NCBI GenBank assembly: GCA_028285315.1
Contig: JANQPU010000176.1
Location: 1 to 44,596, forward strand
Source: Acaryochloris sp. IP29b_bin.176
GTDB lineage: Bacteria > Cyanobacteriota > Cyanobacteriia > Thermosynechococcales > Thermosynechococcaceae
Reading direction: 5' to 3'
Length of the DNA stretch: 44,596 nt
Positions 43,480 through 44,596 of this stretch are shown in pieces. A program made the translations under genes and the position numbers. Positions within the stretch are counted from its first letter, which is position 1, and each line of letters begins with the position of its first letter. The notes under the pieces were generated by a model. That model searched no databases and had not been told where the DNA came from. It saw nothing but the letters and a program-made list of their open reading frames with translations.

Positions 43480-44583
43480 TCAGCAGCATGAGTAACCACT
43501 CATGGTAATAATAGTCCAACCCTGTGAATTTAGACAACTGATATAAGCATCATCAAATTTATGGTTTGGTACGAATTTGAAATTATTTTCACTCTCTTGA
43601 GGTATTTCTCTTCCTTTGGAGTTCAAGTCTTCTATAATTAAACTTAAAGTGTGACGTACTGCTTTTTCATAATCTTCGGATGGAATGCGAAAAACAATTT
43701 TATCTCCATCTAACAATGCCTTATATAGTGGAGATGGCGATTTATGAATTTTGCTGCTAATTTCATTAGGTTGACTACTATCACCCGATAATTTTCCATA
43801 CCTTTTATCGAATTCAAGTACAGCCTTTTCATGCAGAGCAAGTTCCTGAGAAAGAAATTTATCATCTTCAATCCTTTCAAAGATGAACTTGCTGTTTTTA
43901 TGAACTTGTTTAGAAGTCTCTTTTAATCCTTGGGTTGCTATATCATGTTTTCGATCTTCAAGATTGCCCAAACGACCTTCAAGAGACTTCAAATATTTTA
44001 TAAATTCCTTTCTATCACCTTCTAACTTCTTGAGCACCAGAGCTTTGGTTTTTTCTAATTCTTTTCTATCATTTTCTAATTCTTTGTACACCAAACTTTT
44101 TGTTATTTCCAATTCCTCCTGCATTAGCTGCATTAGCTTTTTATAGTCATTAGAAATATCTTGAATAAGAGCTTGGTTATTCTTATTTAAAGCTAACAAG
44201 ATCTCTTCATTCTGATCTCTATTATAATCAATCAGAGTATTTATTTTTTTCCTCATGCTTTCAAATCTAAAAACCTGAATTATCATTCCAGCTACTATGC
44301 TAGCTAGCATAGTAGCTGGAATGAAGTCAGTTATTTTTTCTGAAAACAAAAAATTATCAGAAATATCTCTTGAATTATTTATTTTTGAGTTATGGTTATA
44401 TATAAAAAAATTTATAGAAACAGTAGATGCAACAATAATTCCAAAGAAAGCTGCAATTCTTAAAATGGCACTTAGTTGAAATATAGGATTTGGAGTCTTA
44501 AGAGGCCATTTATAAAGTAAGTGTGAAATAGGGTCTAGATGTGTGGATTGTAGGTTTAGGTTCAAAGTGCTGTGCTGAGCCAA
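43480..44583 (-). CDS. Membrane protein with long coiled coil, unknown
   Basis: Two membrane helices (about 38-62 and 87-105) are followed by a coiled coil (about 110-270) and a ~95-residue C-terminal domain with a final CC. Inside the coil an 18-residue unit is repeated, compare KSLVYKELENDRKE with KALVLKKLEGDRKE. I recognise no family. The listed start is TTG 44583; the frame stays open to the window edge at 44596, so the true start may lie outside. Helix 2 is encoded by a perfect 42-bp palindrome. A+T-rich, like the neighbouring TenA-like gene, with which it converges (19-nt gap). Confidence 0.6.
   Translation of the reverse strand: MAQHSTLNLNLQSTHLDPISHLLYKWPLKTPNPIFQLSAILRIAAFFGIIVASTVSINFFIYNHNSKINNSRDISDNFLFSEKITDFIPATMLASIVAGMIIQVFRFESMRKKINTLIDYNRDQNEEILLALNKNNQALIQDISNDYKKLMQLMQEELEITKSLVYKELENDRKELEKTKALVLKKLEGDRKEFIKYLKSLEGRLGNLEDRKHDIATQGLKETSKQVHKNSKFIFERIEDDKFLSQELALHEKAVLEFDKRYGKLSGDSSQPNEISSKIHKSPSPLYKALLDGDKIVFRIPSEDYEKAVRHTLSLIIEDLNSKGREIPQESENNFKFVPNHKFDDAYISCLNSQGWTIITMSGYSCC
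44283..44324. repeat. Perfect 42-bp palindrome without spacer, inside a CDS
   Basis: The left 21 bp (from TCATTCCAGCTACTATGCTA to G44303) are exactly complementary to the right 21 bp, centred between 44303 and 44304. It codes for IPATMLASIVAGM in the second membrane helix of the coiled-coil protein. Long spacer-free palindromes are unstable in many bacteria, so its presence in a gene is unusual. Confidence 0.97.
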
Positions 44584-44596
44584 ACCGATGTCTGTC

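Noticed and set aside
1-44596. CRISPR array or complete insertion sequence
   Set aside because: No regularly spaced direct repeats and no transposase or integrase reading frame seen on either strand.

Overview
The window comes from a cyanobacterial chromosome. It carries ntcB, narM, a cyAbrB regulator, a Crr7-like protein, a Ycf37-like protein, a groESL operon with CIRCE and K-box, and about twenty copies of the HIP1 octamer GCGATCGC. Base composition looks moderate and several genes resemble what I know of Acaryochloris-type genomes, but the genus is a guess. No database was searched; all names come from motif and family recognition.

Layout. 0.2-2.7 kb: an acyltransferase-like membrane protein and a TolB-like propeller. 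2.75-6.0 kb (minus): a nitrate-assimilation accessory cluster, ntcB > trpD-like > mobA > narM, behind a textbook NtcA-activated promoter. 6.3-14.4 kb: housekeeping and small conserved cyanobacterial genes (tpiA, ABC exporter, LytM peptidase, crr7/ycf37-like, DUF3177, a ribbon-helix-helix protein). 14.6-23.5 kb (plus): an unusual haem-protein block. It holds a ResB/ResC-type System II cytochrome c maturation pair, a pentapeptide-repeat protein, a membrane-anchored double globin, a pentahaem c protein with one CX4CH site, a hexahaem c protein, a Tll0287-like haem lipoprotein and a di-haem-b type membrane protein. 23.6-31 kb: groESL, pyrR, comFB, argH, a sugar ABC permease and cyAbrB. 31-35.7 kb: four genes, three of which start with an FHA domain fused to different partners (zinc ribbon, FAD oxidoreductase, PrsW-type intramembrane protease). 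35.7-41.6 kb: a 2OG-Fe(II) oxygenase coupled to an FGGY sugar kinase, a Nudix hydrolase, purU, a frame-disrupted small gene and a low-molecular-weight phosphatase. At 41.59 kb is tRNA-Val(GAC); beyond it the DNA is visibly A+T-rich, lacks HIP1, and holds a frame-disrupted TenA-like gene and a coiled-coil membrane protein with a perfect 42-bp palindrome.

Most interesting system. The 14.6-23.5 kb block looks like a self-contained respiratory or detoxifying electron-transfer module. A quinol-facing cytochrome b, two multihaem c proteins and a haem sensor or shuttle lipoprotein sit beside their own haem-attachment machinery and a tandem globin. The long region ahead of the globin contains GTA-N8-TAC, exactly 22 nt, then TAN3T: the NtcA-activated promoter architecture, also present upstream of ntcB in this window. 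I infer a nitrogen-controlled role in handling a reactive nitrogen species (NO, hydroxylamine or nitrite). The sequence does not show the substrate.
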